Shown: piece after piece, positions 11,453-19,331 of the stretch
Layout: each line of letters starts with the position of its first letter
Numbering within the stretch: the stretch's first letter is position 1
Assembly (NCBI RefSeq): GCF_000688515.1
Contig: NZ_JHZK01000014.1
Coordinates: 24,193-88,192, forward strand
From: Afifella pfennigii DSM 17143
Lineage (GTDB): Bacteria; Pseudomonadota; Alphaproteobacteria; Rhizobiales; Afifellaceae
DNA: 64,000 nucleotides
Reading direction: 5' to 3'
Translations under genes and position numbers: made by a program
Notes under the pieces: generated by a model
Told to the model about the DNA's origin: nothing
Databases searched by the model: none
The model's input: only the letters and a program-made list of their open reading frames with translations

Positions 11453-12640
11453 TTAAGAATTGAGGAGCTTCTGGTAGAGCTCCGGATCGGTCGCGCCCTC
11501 GGTTCCGAAGAGAAGCACGCGCGAGGATTTATCGAGGCCGAGCGCAGCGCGCATCGCCTCGTCCGCAAGGGCGGCCTGCAGGCCGGCAAGGCCCGCCGTG
11601 CCCGATTCGCCAATCGTCAGCGAAGGGTCGCCGCCCTCACCCCCCGCCAGCGTCTTCAGCGCCGCGACCGCCGCCTCGTCGGGGATGTCGAGGTAGAAAT
11701 CGGCGCATTTTTCCAGGATTTCCCAGGCAGCCAGCGAAGGCTCGTAGCATTCCAGCATGGCCATGACAGTGCTTTCGCCGGCCTCAATCGCGGTGCGCTC
11801 ATCCCGCGCCGCGCTCGCCTGCAGGCAGGTTGCCCGGGTCGGCTCCACGACGACGAGGCAGGGCCGATTGCTGCCGAAACGGTCGAAGAAATGCCCGGCG
11901 ACGACGGCAGCCAGCCCGCCGACACCACCCTGGACGAAGACATGGGTGAAGCCTTGCGGCGCCGCCTCGTCGATCTCCGCCATCATGATCGAATAGCCCT
12001 GCATGACAGTGCCGGGAATGTCGCGGTAGCCCTCCCAGGAAAAGTCGGAGACCGTGACCCAACCCTCTGCGGCAGCCGTCTCGTTCGCCTCCACGATCGA
12101 TTGGTCGTAATTGCCCGGCGTGCGGCGGATCTCCGCGCCGAAAGCGGCGATCGCCTTCTCGCGGCCCTCAGAGACATGGGCATGCAGGAAGATCACGCAG
12201 CGGCAGCCGAACATCTGCGCGCCGGCGGCGACCGAGCGGCCGTGATTGCCGTCCGTGGCGCAGGAAACGGTGAGCTCGGCGGCGATCGCCTTCGCCTCGT
12301 CGGTCAGAAGCTCGGCGGGGGCAACCTTGCGACCGAGCCGCTTCTGCACATGCTCGTGCACCAGCCTGGCGACGGCATAGGCGCCGCCCAGCGCCTTGAA
12401 GCTGGAGAGCCCGTAACGCTGGCCCTCGTCCTTCAGATGGATGGCGCCGACACCGAGCTTGTCGGCCAGGCCCGGCAGCGCCACCAGCGGCGTCGGGGCG
12501 TAGATCGGAAAGGCCGGCAGGAAGCGGCGCACCTCGGCCGCGCCGGGGGCGCCGACGATGTTCCGCTCCTTCTCGCTGAGGGGCGTTCCGAGCTTGGCCG
12601 AACGGTTGCTGACAAGTTGCATGGCATCATCCATCGTCAT
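11453..12640 (-). CDS. dpaL: Diaminopropionate ammonia-lyase
   Basis: 395 aa, the usual length. This is a fold-type II PLP enzyme that deaminates 2,3-diaminopropionate to pyruvate and two ammonia. The PLP lysine is Lys82 in GLSSFKALGGAYA. The characteristic CATDGNHGRSVAAGA segment and the Gly-rich phosphate loop (QGGVGGLAA) are present. The start ATG at 12640 gives MTMDDAMQ; a second ATG lies two codons in. It is followed by the hairpin at 11376-11424 and preceded, on the same strand, by a GntR regulator gene. Family-level identity is strong. That diaminopropionate, rather than another diamino acid or D-Ser-like compound, is the local substrate is inferred from the family. Confidence 0.88.
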   Translation of the reverse strand: MTMDDAMQLVSNRSAKLGTPLSEKERNIVGAPGAAEVRRFLPAFPIYAPTPLVALPGLADKLGVGAIHLKDEGQRYGLSSFKALGGAYAVARLVHEHVQKRLGRKVAPAELLTDEAKAIAAELTVSCATDGNHGRSVAAGAQMFGCRCVIFLHAHVSEGREKAIAAFGAEIRRTPGNYDQSIVEANETAAAEGWVTVSDFSWEGYRDIPGTVMQGYSIMMAEIDEAAPQGFTHVFVQGGVGGLAAVVAGHFFDRFGSNRPCLVVVEPTRATCLQASAARDERTAIEAGESTVMAMLECYEPSLAAWEILEKCADFYLDIPDEAAVAALKTLAGGEGGDPSLTIGESGTAGLAGLQAALADEAMRAALGLDKSSRVLLFGTEGATDPELYQKLLNS

Positions 12641-12715
12641 TGCGTATGCCGCCGCGTGAGCGCCGGGACGCGTTGGGGGGGAAAGAAAGGGGGAATCTGT
12701 CGCTTCTAACGCCGT

Positions 12716-13420
12716 TCAGGGCCGGTTGCGGGCCTCCAGCGCCTGCAGGACGTCGGCGGCGGAGCCGGCGAGCAGGTCGACATGTTGGCGCATCAGCCGG
12801 TGCGCCGCTTCCTCGTCGCCTGCCTCGATGGCGTCGACGATGCGGGCATGCTCGACGACCGAATTCTGCATGCGGCGGGGCTGAAACGTGATGTGTCGGC
12901 GATAGACGTTGATGCGGTTGCGCAGCTTGCGGCATTCCTCGGCGAGGAAATTGTTCCCCGAAGCGGCGTAAATCACCTCATGCAGCCGGTTGTTGGCGGC
13001 ATAAAAGCCGTGATGATCCCCGGCATTGGCGCGCTCGTCGCACGCCTCGTTGAAACGGCGCATCTCGGCGATCTCGTCCGGCATGGCGCGCCGCGCGCAC
13101 AGGCGGGCCGAAAGGCCCTCGAATTCCGCCATGACCTGGAACATCTCTATCAGCTCGGCGACCGTCAGCCGCTTCACCGTGGCACCGTGGTTGCGCCGGA
13201 TTTCCAGGAGGCCGCTGGAGGCGAGCTGCCGCAGCGCCTCGCGCACCGGCGTGCGCGAAACGCTGAAGCGGCGCGCCAGCGTCTGCTCGTCGAGCCGGTC
13301 GCCAGGCTTCAGGACGTTATTGAGGATATCGTCTTCAAGAATGCGGACGAGGTGGGCCGAAGACGGTTTTCGGCCACCCTTTTCGACCTCTGGCTTTGAT
13401 TCTGTCTGGGCTTCAGCCAT
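12716..13420 (-). CDS. GntR-family regulator, FCD subfamily
   Basis: 234 aa. The N-terminal winged helix is clear (SVSRTPVREALRQLASSGLLEI, about residues 52-73). The all-helical FCD effector domain follows, with FNEACDERANAGDHHGFYAANNRLHE and a His in VEHARIVDAIEAGD typical of its metal or ligand site. FCD regulators normally repress catabolic genes and respond to small organic acids or amino acids. It lies 75 bases upstream of the ammonia-lyase gene on the same strand and is itself downstream of a cupin, so local control of this catabolic block is likely. An N-terminal tail rich in charged residues (MAEAQTESKPEVEKGGRK) precedes the DNA-binding domain. Confidence 0.88.
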   Translation of the reverse strand: MAEAQTESKPEVEKGGRKPSSAHLVRILEDDILNNVLKPGDRLDEQTLARRFSVSRTPVREALRQLASSGLLEIRRNHGATVKRLTVAELIEMFQVMAEFEGLSARLCARRAMPDEIAEMRRFNEACDERANAGDHHGFYAANNRLHEVIYAASGNNFLAEECRKLRNRINVYRRHITFQPRRMQNSVVEHARIVDAIEAGDEEAAHRLMRQHVDLLAGSAADVLQALEARNRP

Positions 13421-13489
13421 GTCGACCTGTCTATCCCGGCACTCCGCAAGGGTCGAGACCTGAAGTTAGCAGGGCACAGATCCGGCGCA

Positions 13490-13822
13490 CTATTGATGGT
13501 CCATGGTGATAACCAGCGCCATGCTCTGCTTATCGCTTTCGTTGATCGTGTAATGCGGGTCGCCCGGCTCAAACAGGACCGACTGCCCCTTGGTGAGCGT
13601 GAAGCGCTCCTTGCCCGTGTCGAAGGTCAGCTCGCCCTCCAGGATATAGAAGACCTGCGACCAGTGATCGTGATGGTGCAGCTCGCCGCCGCCACCCTTC
13701 GGCGCCTTGGAGAGCTGCACGCTGAAGCCGCGCTTGAAGGGAACGATGTCGAGGACGTTGAGGCCGCCGAAATGGTTCGGCGGCGTGACGCCTTGCGCAT
13801 CGCCGTTCTTCCAGATCTGCAT
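13490..13822 (-). CDS. Small cupin-domain protein
   Basis: 110 aa single-domain cupin. The two metal-binding half motifs are visible: HHHDHWSQVFYILEGE (His ligands and Glu) and the second strand pair ending GDPHYTINE. The start ATG at 13822 has a good ribosome site (AAGGAAA). Such proteins bind a divalent metal and act as small dioxygenases, isomerases or ligand sensors; no specific reaction can be assigned. It sits 69 bases upstream of the GntR gene, same strand, and just downstream of the truncated TPP enzyme, so it was probably part of the same operon before that truncation. Confidence 0.8.
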   Translation of the reverse strand: MQIWKNGDAQGVTPPNHFGGLNVLDIVPFKRGFSVQLSKAPKGGGGELHHHDHWSQVFYILEGELTFDTGKERFTLTKGQSVLFEPGDPHYTINESDKQSMALVITMDHQ

Positions 13823-13849
13823 GTCGTGTTTCCTTTTGGCGTCGAGGGA

Positions 13850-13975
13850 TCAGGAGATGTAGGCCATGTACGGGCTGATGACGCTGCGCACCGGCACCTG
13901 AACGAGGGTCGGCGTGCCGCTTGCGGCGGCCTCGCCAATGGCGGCCGTCAGAGAGAGCGGATCGGCGCAGACCAC
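13850..13975 (-). pseudogene. C-terminal remnant of a TPP-dependent (acetolactate-synthase-like) enzyme
   Basis: The minus strand encodes about 40 residues: ADPLSLTAAIGEAAASGTPT, then LVQVPVRSVISPYMAYIS and a stop at 13850. This is the conserved tail of large TPP enzymes (the PxxLxxAIxEAxxxGxPTLVxVPV pattern). Around 13965-13990 the match ends, and the opposite strand becomes aldehyde dehydrogenase. Normal length would be ~540-600 aa. The first ALDH codons overlap this remnant in antisense. Confidence 0.65.
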
Positions 13976-15416
13976 AATCGTCTGTGGCGATGAGATCATC
14001 ACGGACGGAAGCGACGGCGTCGGCCAGACCTTCGACCCCGCCACTGGAGAGGCGATCGCCGAATTCGCCCGCGGCGGCGAGCGCGAGGTCGAGCTCGCCG
14101 TTGGCGCGGCCAGGAAGGCCTTCGAGGAAGGCCCGTGGAACCGCATGCGGCCTTTCGAGCGCGGCCGTATCCTGCAGCGCATCGGCGAGGTGATCCTAAG
14201 CCGGCGCGAGGAGATCGCCCGCAAGGAGAGCGCCGACAGCGGCAAGCCGATGCGCGATGCCTATTGGGAGGTCGATTGCGCGGCGCGCTTCTTCGAGTTC
14301 TACGGCGGTTTCGTCGACAAGATGCAAGGCAGCTCGATCCCGCTCGGGCCCGATTGGACGGACTTCACCGTCAAGGAGCCGATCGGCGTCAGCCTGCACG
14401 TGATCCCCTGGAACTATCCCTTCCAGCTGATTGCCCGCGGCGTGGCCCCGGCGCTGGCGGCCGGATGCGCGGTCATCATTAAGCCCTCCACGGAGACGCC
14501 GGTCACCGCCTACGAATTCGTCAAGGCCTGCCAGGAAGCCGGTCTGCCGAGCGGGCTGGTCAACCTCGTCAACGGGCGCGGCTCCGTCGCCGGCGATCTT
14601 CTGGCGCGCCATAAGGGCGTCGACCAGATCACCTTTACCGGCTCCGTGCCGACCGGCGAGCGCGTCCTCAACGCGGCCGCCTCGCACGCCATCCCCTGTT
14701 CCATGGAGCTTGGCGGCAAGTCTCCGCAGATCCTCTTCGCCGATGCCGAGATGGAGAAGGTTCTGCCGATCATCGCCGGCGGCTTCCTCACCCATTGCGG
14801 CCAGGTCTGCAACGCCGGCACGCGGCTCCTGGTGGAGCGCTCAGCCCATAACGAGGTGGTCGACAGGCTGCACGCCCAAATCCGCGAGCTCAGCATCGGC
14901 GCCGGCATCGACGATCCGGACATGGGTCCCTTGATCAGCAAGGGGCACCGCGAGGAGGTGGAGCGCTATTACGAGCTGGCTGCGCAGGAAGGCGAGCTTC
15001 TCCTCGGCGCGGAGACGCCGTCCGATCCGCGCTATGCGCAAGGCGCCTTTGTGCGCCCGGCGCTCGTCGTCGGGGCGAGCAACGACGCCCGCATAGCCCG
15101 CGAGGAGATTTTTGGCCCGGCGCTGACGGTAATCGCCTTCGACAGCGCCGAGGAGGCGTTGCGGCTCGCCAACGATTCGCCCTTCGGGCTCGTCGCCGGC
15201 GTCCACACCACCAACATCAACGCCGCGCTGGCGCTGTCGCAGCGGCTGCGCGCCGGCCAGGTGTGGATCAACTCCTTCGCCGTCGGCCTCGACGTGGAGT
15301 TCCCCTTCGGCGGCTACAAGCTTTCCGGCTTCGGTCGCGAGAAGGGGCTGGAGGCGCTCGCCGCTTATCAGCAGGTGAAGAACGTCGCCATCCACCATCC
15401 GATGCCGGCCGCATAA
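13938..15416 (+). CDS. NAD(P)-dependent aldehyde dehydrogenase; native start probably lost
   Basis: About 492 aa from the ATG at 13938 (a GTG at 13914 is the other in-frame choice). All ALDH landmarks are intact: FDPATGE, the Rossmann segment ITFTGSVPTGERV, catalytic Glu in MELGGKSP, nucleophilic Cys in GQVCNAGTRL, EEIFGPALTV and the C-terminal PFGGYKLSGFGREKG. It should oxidise an aldehyde, perhaps betaine- or amino-aldehyde-like, to the acid in the cytoplasm. The first ~14 residues from either start are antisense to the TPP remnant, and no good ribosome site precedes them. The native start seems to have been removed by the deletion near 13980, so expression is uncertain although the catalytic body is complete. 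Confidence 0.85.
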   Translation: MAAVRESGSAQTTIVCGDEIITDGSDGVGQTFDPATGEAIAEFARGGEREVELAVGAARKAFEEGPWNRMRPFERGRILQRIGEVILSRREEIARKESADSGKPMRDAYWEVDCAARFFEFYGGFVDKMQGSSIPLGPDWTDFTVKEPIGVSLHVIPWNYPFQLIARGVAPALAAGCAVIIKPSTETPVTAYEFVKACQEAGLPSGLVNLVNGRGSVAGDLLARHKGVDQITFTGSVPTGERVLNAAASHAIPCSMELGGKSPQILFADAEMEKVLPIIAGGFLTHCGQVCNAGTRLLVERSAHNEVVDRLHAQIRELSIGAGIDDPDMGPLISKGHREEVERYYELAAQEGELLLGAETPSDPRYAQGAFVRPALVVGASNDARIAREEIFGPALTVIAFDSAEEALRLANDSPFGLVAGVHTTNINAALALSQRLRAGQVWINSFAVGLDVEFPFGGYKLSGFGREKGLEALAAYQQVKNVAIHHPMPAA

Positions 15417-15425
15417 GGCGGCAGG

Positions 15426-15451
15426 GCGGCTGCGTGAGGCTTGTCAGCCGC
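15426..15451. terminator. Hairpin between convergent ALDH and nuclease genes
   Basis: GCGGCTG (15426-15432) pairs with CAGCCGC (15445-15451) over a 12-base loop, between two convergent genes and overlapping the nuclease stop codon. There is no T-run. It is probably a shared terminator. Confidence 0.4.
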
Positions 15452-15992
15452 ACCAGCCGCCGCGCCTGCCGTTCCAGCGCCGCGCCAGGCCCTCGTCGAC
15501 GAGCACGTCTCCGAGGGAGCGCCCCTCGCGCACGAGCAGGCGTAACTGTCGTCCATAGACATCGCGGTCGCGGCCAAATCCCGCGACCACCTCGAACGGC
15601 CCTTCGTTGACGAGCTCGACGAGCCGGGACGTCGCCCTCAGTCCCCGTTCGCGTTCGCTGGCGCATTCGGGACTGAAGATTTCGGGCGTGTCGATGCCAA
15701 GAAGGCGAATGCGCTCGCCGCGATAGCGAATGGTGTCGCCGTCGAGAACGCAGCTCGGCTGACGCTTGCCGCGGCAGACGGCGAAATCCTCGCTGACGAG
15801 AAGCCCCGGAGGTCGCGCTTCCAGCGTAACGAGGAGCGCGGCGATAGCGGAACCGGCGATGAGCAGCACCAGCGGTAGAAAGGCCGAAACCCGCCGATTG
15901 CGGTGCGTGTGCGGCCGCCGCGGCGCGGATCTGCCTCTGCTCGTGCCGCGGCGAAACGAAATGACCGCGCCCATGACCGCCTCTCCCGTCAC
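15444..15992 (-). CDS. Membrane-anchored thermonuclease (SNase-like) protein
   Basis: 182 aa. A basic N-terminus leads to one hydrophobic helix (FLPLVLLIAGSAIAALLV, about 39-56), so the C-terminal domain lies outside the inner membrane. That domain is staphylococcal-nuclease-like: CVLDGDTIRYRGERIRLLGI then DTPEI carry the Asp, Arg and Glu expected at the Ca2+/active site, and GFGRDRDVYGRQLRLL supplies the second Arg. It likely hydrolyses DNA or RNA phosphodiesters in the periplasm. An internal ATG (MGAVISF, 15974) is an alternative start. It is monocistronic and convergent with ALDH. Confidence 0.82.
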   Translation of the reverse strand: MTGEAVMGAVISFRRGTSRGRSAPRRPHTHRNRRVSAFLPLVLLIAGSAIAALLVTLEARPPGLLVSEDFAVCRGKRQPSCVLDGDTIRYRGERIRLLGIDTPEIFSPECASERERGLRATSRLVELVNEGPFEVVAGFGRDRDVYGRQLRLLVREGRSLGDVLVDEGLARRWNGRRGGWCG

Positions 15993-16099
15993 CCTGGGTA
16001 GGCGAATCTTCCGAGCAAGCCGAAGCGCGACCAGCGCCTTCGGCCGATTTGGATAAGGCGGGGTAAACGCAGCGCTCGGCGAGGCCTTGGCGGCCGCCG

Positions 16100-17398
16100 C
16101 TATTTGCGGCGCTTCTTCACCACTTCCTTGCGCAGCTTGCGCACGGCGAACCAGACCAGCGCCACGACGAAGGGCACGGCAAGGCCGGTGGCCAGGCCGA
16201 CATTGATGGGCGCGCCGGCCGTCTCGGCGGCCTTGAAGACATAGCCGACGAGACCGACGGCGTAATAGCTGATCGCCACCACCGAAAGGCCCTCGACCGT
16301 CTGCTGCAGCTTCAGCTGCATGCGGGCGCGCTCGTTCATGGAGTTAAGCACGTCCTGGTTCTGCTCCTCCAGCTCCACCTCCACGCGGGCGCGCAACAAC
16401 GAACCGATGCGCGCCGCCCGCTGGGCAAGCTGCTCCTGGCGCTCATGGGTAGATTCGCAGGTCGCCATGGCCGGCCCCATGCGCCGCTCCAGGAAGCCGT
16501 CGATGGTCAGAAGCTCGCCGGTGCGCTCCAGGCGCAGATCGATAAGCCGCTGCTTGACCAGGCCGTAGTAAGCGCGCGAGGCACCGAAACGGTAGGAGGT
16601 GCGCGCCGCGATGCTCTCAATGTCGGCGGAAAGCTGCGACAGGCGGCCGAGAAGCTCCGCATCGCTGGTCTTGTCCTCGCGGTCCGCCATGCGCGTGGAG
16701 ATGTCGGCGAGCGCCTCGTCGACGCCTCTGAGGCAGGGATTGATCTCCTGGGCGATCGGCAGGGCAAGAAGGGCGAAGGCGCGATAGGTGTTGAGCTCGA
16801 TAAGACGCTGCACCGTGCGTCCGGCATGCGGCGCGTCGAGCCCCTGATCCTTGATGAGGATGCGGGTGAAGTGGTCCGCATGCAGGCGAAAATCGGCCCA
16901 GACGCGCGCCTTACCGCCGGCGATGATATTGCCGATAAGCGGGTTGCCGTTGAAATATTGGAGCGAGATCTCCTCCGCGTCGGGCAGCTCCATATCGGCC
17001 GGGACGAGCGCCAGATGCACCGCCGAGAGCACCTCTCCCGGCACCTCCGCCAGCCAGTCCGCCGGCAGTTCCTCAATCACCGTCTCCGCGAAGGGGTTGG
17101 TGAAACGGGCGCGGCGGAAGAAGGTATAGGAGCAGAACTCGGTATGGCGCTCCCACTTGACCGTGAGGCCGCCAAGCTCGGTGGTGTGGTGCTTGGCCCC
17201 CTCCGCCGGCGCCGTGCCGCCGAGGCGGGCGCAGAGCTTCGCCAGATGCTCGCGGTCGACCTCCATCGCCTTCTCGCCAGAAAGGTTGGCGAAATTCGAT
17301 ATGCGCAGCGGCGCGCGCAACGGCTCGGAAGGGCGCGCATGCAGCTCGCGGACAAGAAGCTCGCGCTGCGAATGCTCGCGGAAGGGCGGTATGCTCAT
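16100..17398 (-). CDS. DUF3422 family protein
   Basis: 432 aa, matching the length of this conserved proteobacterial family of unknown function. It begins with the typical MSIPPFREHSQRELLVRELHARP. The middle is strongly helical and charged, with a probable coiled coil (EVELEEQNQDVLNSMNERAR). Two C-terminal hydrophobic helices are separated by a short loop and followed by a basic tail (RKLRKEVVKKRRK), so the protein should sit on the cytoplasmic face of the inner membrane. The layout recalls ion-channel or CorA-like accessory proteins, but no function is established. It is flanked by unrelated genes. Confidence 0.82.
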   Translation of the reverse strand: MSIPPFREHSQRELLVRELHARPSEPLRAPLRISNFANLSGEKAMEVDREHLAKLCARLGGTAPAEGAKHHTTELGGLTVKWERHTEFCSYTFFRRARFTNPFAETVIEELPADWLAEVPGEVLSAVHLALVPADMELPDAEEISLQYFNGNPLIGNIIAGGKARVWADFRLHADHFTRILIKDQGLDAPHAGRTVQRLIELNTYRAFALLALPIAQEINPCLRGVDEALADISTRMADREDKTSDAELLGRLSQLSADIESIAARTSYRFGASRAYYGLVKQRLIDLRLERTGELLTIDGFLERRMGPAMATCESTHERQEQLAQRAARIGSLLRARVEVELEEQNQDVLNSMNERARMQLKLQQTVEGLSVVAISYYAVGLVGYVFKAAETAGAPINVGLATGLAVPFVVALVWFAVRKLRKEVVKKRRK

Positions 17399-17469
17399 CT
17401 TTCGTTGTTCTCCTTAGAGCCACGCGCCAAGTCGAGGCGTTGATGCGATAGAGGAGCGATGTAGGACAT

Positions 17470-18513
17470 TCAATGGGAAGTGGCAGTGCGACGCGCTGTG
17501 CCTTGCCTTATCCTTTCGGCCAGCGCCTCGATCGTCCGATTAAACAGGGACCTTCCGCCAGGCCGCCAGCCAAGCGCTTCAAGGCGCGGGCAGCGCATCG
17601 CCGCCACGGCGCTGCTATCGCCTTCTAGCGGAACGGGCCCCGGCCGGCCGAGCGCCTTTCTGAGCGCGGCGACGATCTCGGCGTTGGTGAGGAGAATATC
17701 TGAGCAGTTGAAGGTGTTTGCGGCAAGGCTTGCGAAAGATGATTCAAAGAGGAGGCGAGCCGCCGCGCCGACATCCTCGCCATGCACTTCCGTCGCGGCA
17801 CGCGGCTTAACTTCAAGATTCTCTTCAAGGATTTGCAGGGCGATCCTGAACCATTTCGTTCGCTCCAGAGGCTCCACCAGACCGTAAACCCCAGTGACGC
17901 GCAGGCAGGCACCGACAAAGCCGGCCGGCGCCTCGTCGCCGGGCTGAGACAAGGCGGGCGCGGCAAGCGGCGTGGCATCGGCCGCTTGCGGCACCAGCGG
18001 CGCGGCGGCGAGCGGCGGCGGGACGGACATCTCCGCCAGGGCCGTCTCCACGTCAAGCTTCGCCCTGCCGTACTCAGTATCGGGCTCTGGAGGGGTATCC
18101 TCGTGCAGCGGCCCCTTCTGGCTTCCGTAGACGGCGCGGCTTGAAAGGAACAGCGCGCGCTCCACGCCGGCCCGCTTCGCCGCCGCCAGGAAGGCCAGCG
18201 AAGCGTCGACATTGGCGCGGCGGAAGCCGGCAAGGTTGTCGCCCTCCCCGCCCCGGTAGCGACCGGGCACATGCTGGAAGGCGGCATGGACGACATGGGT
18301 GACGCCATCAAGGGCCGGGCCGAAATCGGCCTTTGGATCGAGCGTGAAGGGCACCCAGGAATGCGCGAAGGCGAAGCGGCCATTGGGCGGCCTCCTGCGC
18401 GAGGCGATGCGGACGCGATAGCCGCTTTCCGCCAGATGGCGGGCGACGAGCTGGCCGACGATGCCGGTGCCGCCGGTGACGAGGACGAGGGGGGACTGCG
18501 GCTCTTCGCTCAT
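17470..18513 (-). CDS. sqdC: NAD(P)-binding epimerase/reductase-like protein of the sulfolipid operon
   Basis: 347 aa from the ATG at 18513, which overlaps the previous stop as ATGA. A longer open frame upstream is antisense-like and not needed. It is an extended short-chain dehydrogenase: LVLVTGGTGIVGQLVARHL (GxxGxxG) at the N-terminus, then LFLSSRAVYGSQKG and a Tyr-x-x-x-Lys-like EYGRAKLD pair at the active site. Rhizobial and Rhodobacter sulfolipid operons (sqdBDC) contain a reductase-like SqdC, and position plus fold fit that assignment. Its exact step in sulfoquinovosyl diacylglycerol synthesis is not settled. The insertion of an Ala/Pro-rich loop (about 190-215) is unusual for the fold. 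Confidence 0.7.
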   Translation of the reverse strand: MSEEPQSPLVLVTGGTGIVGQLVARHLAESGYRVRIASRRRPPNGRFAFAHSWVPFTLDPKADFGPALDGVTHVVHAAFQHVPGRYRGGEGDNLAGFRRANVDASLAFLAAAKRAGVERALFLSSRAVYGSQKGPLHEDTPPEPDTEYGRAKLDVETALAEMSVPPPLAAAPLVPQAADATPLAAPALSQPGDEAPAGFVGACLRVTGVYGLVEPLERTKWFRIALQILEENLEVKPRAATEVHGEDVGAAARLLFESSFASLAANTFNCSDILLTNAEIVAALRKALGRPGPVPLEGDSSAVAAMRCPRLEALGWRPGGRSLFNRTIEALAERIRQGTARRTATSH

Positions 18514-19313
18514 GCCGCCTTGTGCGGCGTGTCGAGGCTTTCGGGCAGCGCCCCGCCCTCCAGCACCGACCACCACAGATCGATGAGCGGCGCCAGCTCG
18601 GCGCGCCTTGGGTGATCCTCCTGCCAGGGCTTTTCGTACTGGTAATGCAGGATCTTCATCGCCGGCCAGTGCCACAGACCCGGCAGGCGGAAATAGACAT
18701 ACTGGAGGACGTTGTAGGTGTAGGGCAGGCCGTGCCAGTCGGGAAAGAAGCTCTGCAGGAAGGTCTGGTCGGTGCGCGGCCAGAACGCCTGCGGCCGATC
18801 GAGCTCAGCCAGCATGGCGGCATAGGAGCGCTTGTCGGGACGGGCGACGAAGACGCCGGAATTGAGCCGGTGAAAGCCGTCGAGCGCGTCGTAGACGTTG
18901 GGCGCGGCGGAAAATTCCGGATAGCCGAAGAGGCGGTCGCAGTTCTTGAGGAAGATGGCATCGGCGTCGACGAAGACGATACGCTCATAGCCCTCCAGCT
19001 CCCAGACGCGCAGCTTGGCGAAGTTCATCAAAGGGTCGTGGAAGGCCGGCTTGTCGCCGCGGGTGAAGGGCGCTGCCGCATGCTGCTTCTCACGCGTGTG
19101 CCGCTCACGGAAGGCTTCGGAGACTTCCGGGGGCTTAACGGGGACGATCTCGGCGCCCTCGCCTTCCAGCTCGTCAAGGCCGGCAAGCCCGGCCGGCGCC
19201 AGCACCAGGAGCGGCGCCGCCGAGCCCGTCAGCCGCAGCGAGCGGGCCAGCGCCCGCGCGCCGATGAGATAATCAGCGTTGGCGACCAGGGTCGCATAGG
19301 CCGCCTCGGCCAT
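18510..19313 (-). CDS. sqdD: GT8 (glycogenin-like) glycosyltransferase, SqdD
   Basis: 267 aa. GT8-family features: ATLVANADYLIGARALARSL at the N-terminus, the metal/nucleotide-sugar motif in RIVFVDADAIFLKN (DAD), NSGVFVARPD, and HYQYEKPW near the end. It is the predicted transferase that moves sulfoquinovose from UDP-sulfoquinovose to diacylglycerol, the last step of sulfolipid synthesis in bacteria with the sqdBDC arrangement. It lies 18 bases after sqdB and overlaps sqdC by ATGA, so the three are translationally linked. The enzyme works at the cytoplasmic face of the inner membrane; no membrane helix is visible. Confidence 0.82.
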   Translation of the reverse strand: MAEAAYATLVANADYLIGARALARSLRLTGSAAPLLVLAPAGLAGLDELEGEGAEIVPVKPPEVSEAFRERHTREKQHAAAPFTRGDKPAFHDPLMNFAKLRVWELEGYERIVFVDADAIFLKNCDRLFGYPEFSAAPNVYDALDGFHRLNSGVFVARPDKRSYAAMLAELDRPQAFWPRTDQTFLQSFFPDWHGLPYTYNVLQYVYFRLPGLWHWPAMKILHYQYEKPWQEDHPRRAELAPLIDLWWSVLEGGALPESLDTPHKAA

Positions 19314-19331
19314 GCCAGCAATCCTGCCTGC

